Origin: Paenibacillus mendelii | GTDB taxonomy: Bacteria; Bacillota; Bacilli; Paenibacillales; Paenibacillaceae | NCBI RefSeq assembly: GCF_024498075.1 | Contig: NZ_JANHOF010000001.1 | Span: 186,001-250,000 of the forward strand | DNA length: 64,000 bases | Direction: 5' to 3' | Part shown: piece after piece, positions 63,842 through 64,000 of the stretch | Layout of the letters: each line of letters begins with the position of its first letter | Numbering within the stretch: the first letter of the stretch is position 1 | The notes under the pieces: generated by a model | Seen by the model: the letters and a program-made list of their open reading frames with translations, nothing else | What the model was told of the DNA's origin: nothing | Database searches by the model: none | Made by a program: the position numbers and the translations under genes

Positions 63842-64000
63842 TTATATGTATCCGGAAACCACGTTCCCATGAAATAAGGTAGCCATTCGTGGCGATCTTC
63901 TTGCTACTGCCTCCGCTGAACAGCTCGCTTCCACGAATACGACATGAGCGGTATCGCCGATTCTCGGCCAGACCTGCTCCCCTTCACGGTTTAAAGGCGT
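63842..64000 (-). CDS. Possible C-terminal end of a gene entering from the right
   Basis: The minus strand is open from the edge to a TAA at 63842 (EGEQVWPRIGDTAHVVFVEA and onward). A second frame is also open for most of the way (ELFSGGSSKKIATNGYLISW, ending GF at 63832) and its text is equally protein-like, so a frameshift is possible. No family recognised. Confidence 0.25.
   Translation of the reverse strand, partial: TPLNREGEQVWPRIGDTAHVVFVEASCSAEAVARRSPRMATLFHGNVVSGYI

Overview
The window looks like chromosome of an endospore-forming Bacillota of the Paenibacillus type. Two complete GerA-family germinant receptor operons, strong AGGAGG-type ribosome binding sites, TTG and GTG starts, many lipoproteins, an S-layer (SLH) remnant and several family assignments all point that way. 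No tRNA, rRNA or CRISPR array was seen. GC content and gene density change sharply between segments, and many genes are broken, so most of the window reads as accessory DNA.

Layout. 1-7.4 kb: a GC-rich, tightly packed three-gene operon on the minus strand (a 1423-residue protein with C-terminal fibronectin III-like segments, a phospholipase D-fold protein, and a long beta-rich protein that runs off the left edge). 7.7-12.5 kb: debris (IS256-type left end, truncated TIR-like gene, frameshifted copper amine oxidase N-domain gene, NmrA-like stub) around a DUF3995 membrane protein and a Tat-exported pectate-lyase-like beta-helix protein. 13-14.4 kb: an orphan sugar-type ABC solute-binding lipoprotein. 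14.4-19.4 kb: a minus-strand run of small proteins (DUF5071, NUDIX, GNAT, histidine phosphatase, unknowns), partly separated by degraded attC-like elements. 19.4-23.7 kb: ger operon 1 (A-C-D-B). 23.9-26.3 kb: an ArsR, SRPBCC, alpha/beta hydrolase and DUF1579 cluster. 26.3-31 kb: DinB, a graveyard of SLH, SRAP, YdeI and recombinase fragments, and a membrane-anchored esterase. 31-34.8 kb: four DUF6223 paralogues with a cytochrome P450 among them. 34.9-36.8 kb: a two-component system. 37-43.7 kb: small enzymes, an oxidoreductase and AraC divergent pair, APH and metallophosphoesterase genes. 43.8-44.2 kb: a second IS256 relic. 44.3-48.2 kb: ger operon 2 (B-A-C). 49.8-53.7 kb: a cassette array. 54-64 kb: modA and an HTH-PBP regulator, NUDIX, enolase-superfamily enzyme, secreted glycosidase-like protein, a MerR/MFS divergent pair and a P1 peptidase.

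The most unusual structure is the array at 49.8-53.7 kb. Single, unrelated, same-strand genes (lipoprotein, GNAT, unknown, DUF4304 stub, alpha/beta hydrolase, and one unit with no recognisable gene) are separated by six related 130-200 bp imperfect inverted-repeat elements. The elements begin and end in TAAC and GTTA cores. The 9-17 bp core at one end of a cassette is usually the inverse complement of the core at its other end. This is the rule known for integron gene cassettes (GTTRRRY and RYYYAAC). A decayed tyrosine recombinase lies at the head of the array and no intact integrase is present. I interpret it as an integron-like cassette array, with no functional integrase in the window, in a Gram-positive spore former. 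A degraded relative sits at 18.0-19.3 kb.

How the genes may work together: the two ger operons would build inner-membrane germinant receptors in the forespore. The ArsR, MerR, AraC and HTH-PBP regulators each sit beside their probable targets (SRPBCC/hydrolase, MFS exporter, oxidoreductase, modA). Several single-base frameshifts at homopolymers could be true decay or assembly errors and should be separated by reads.
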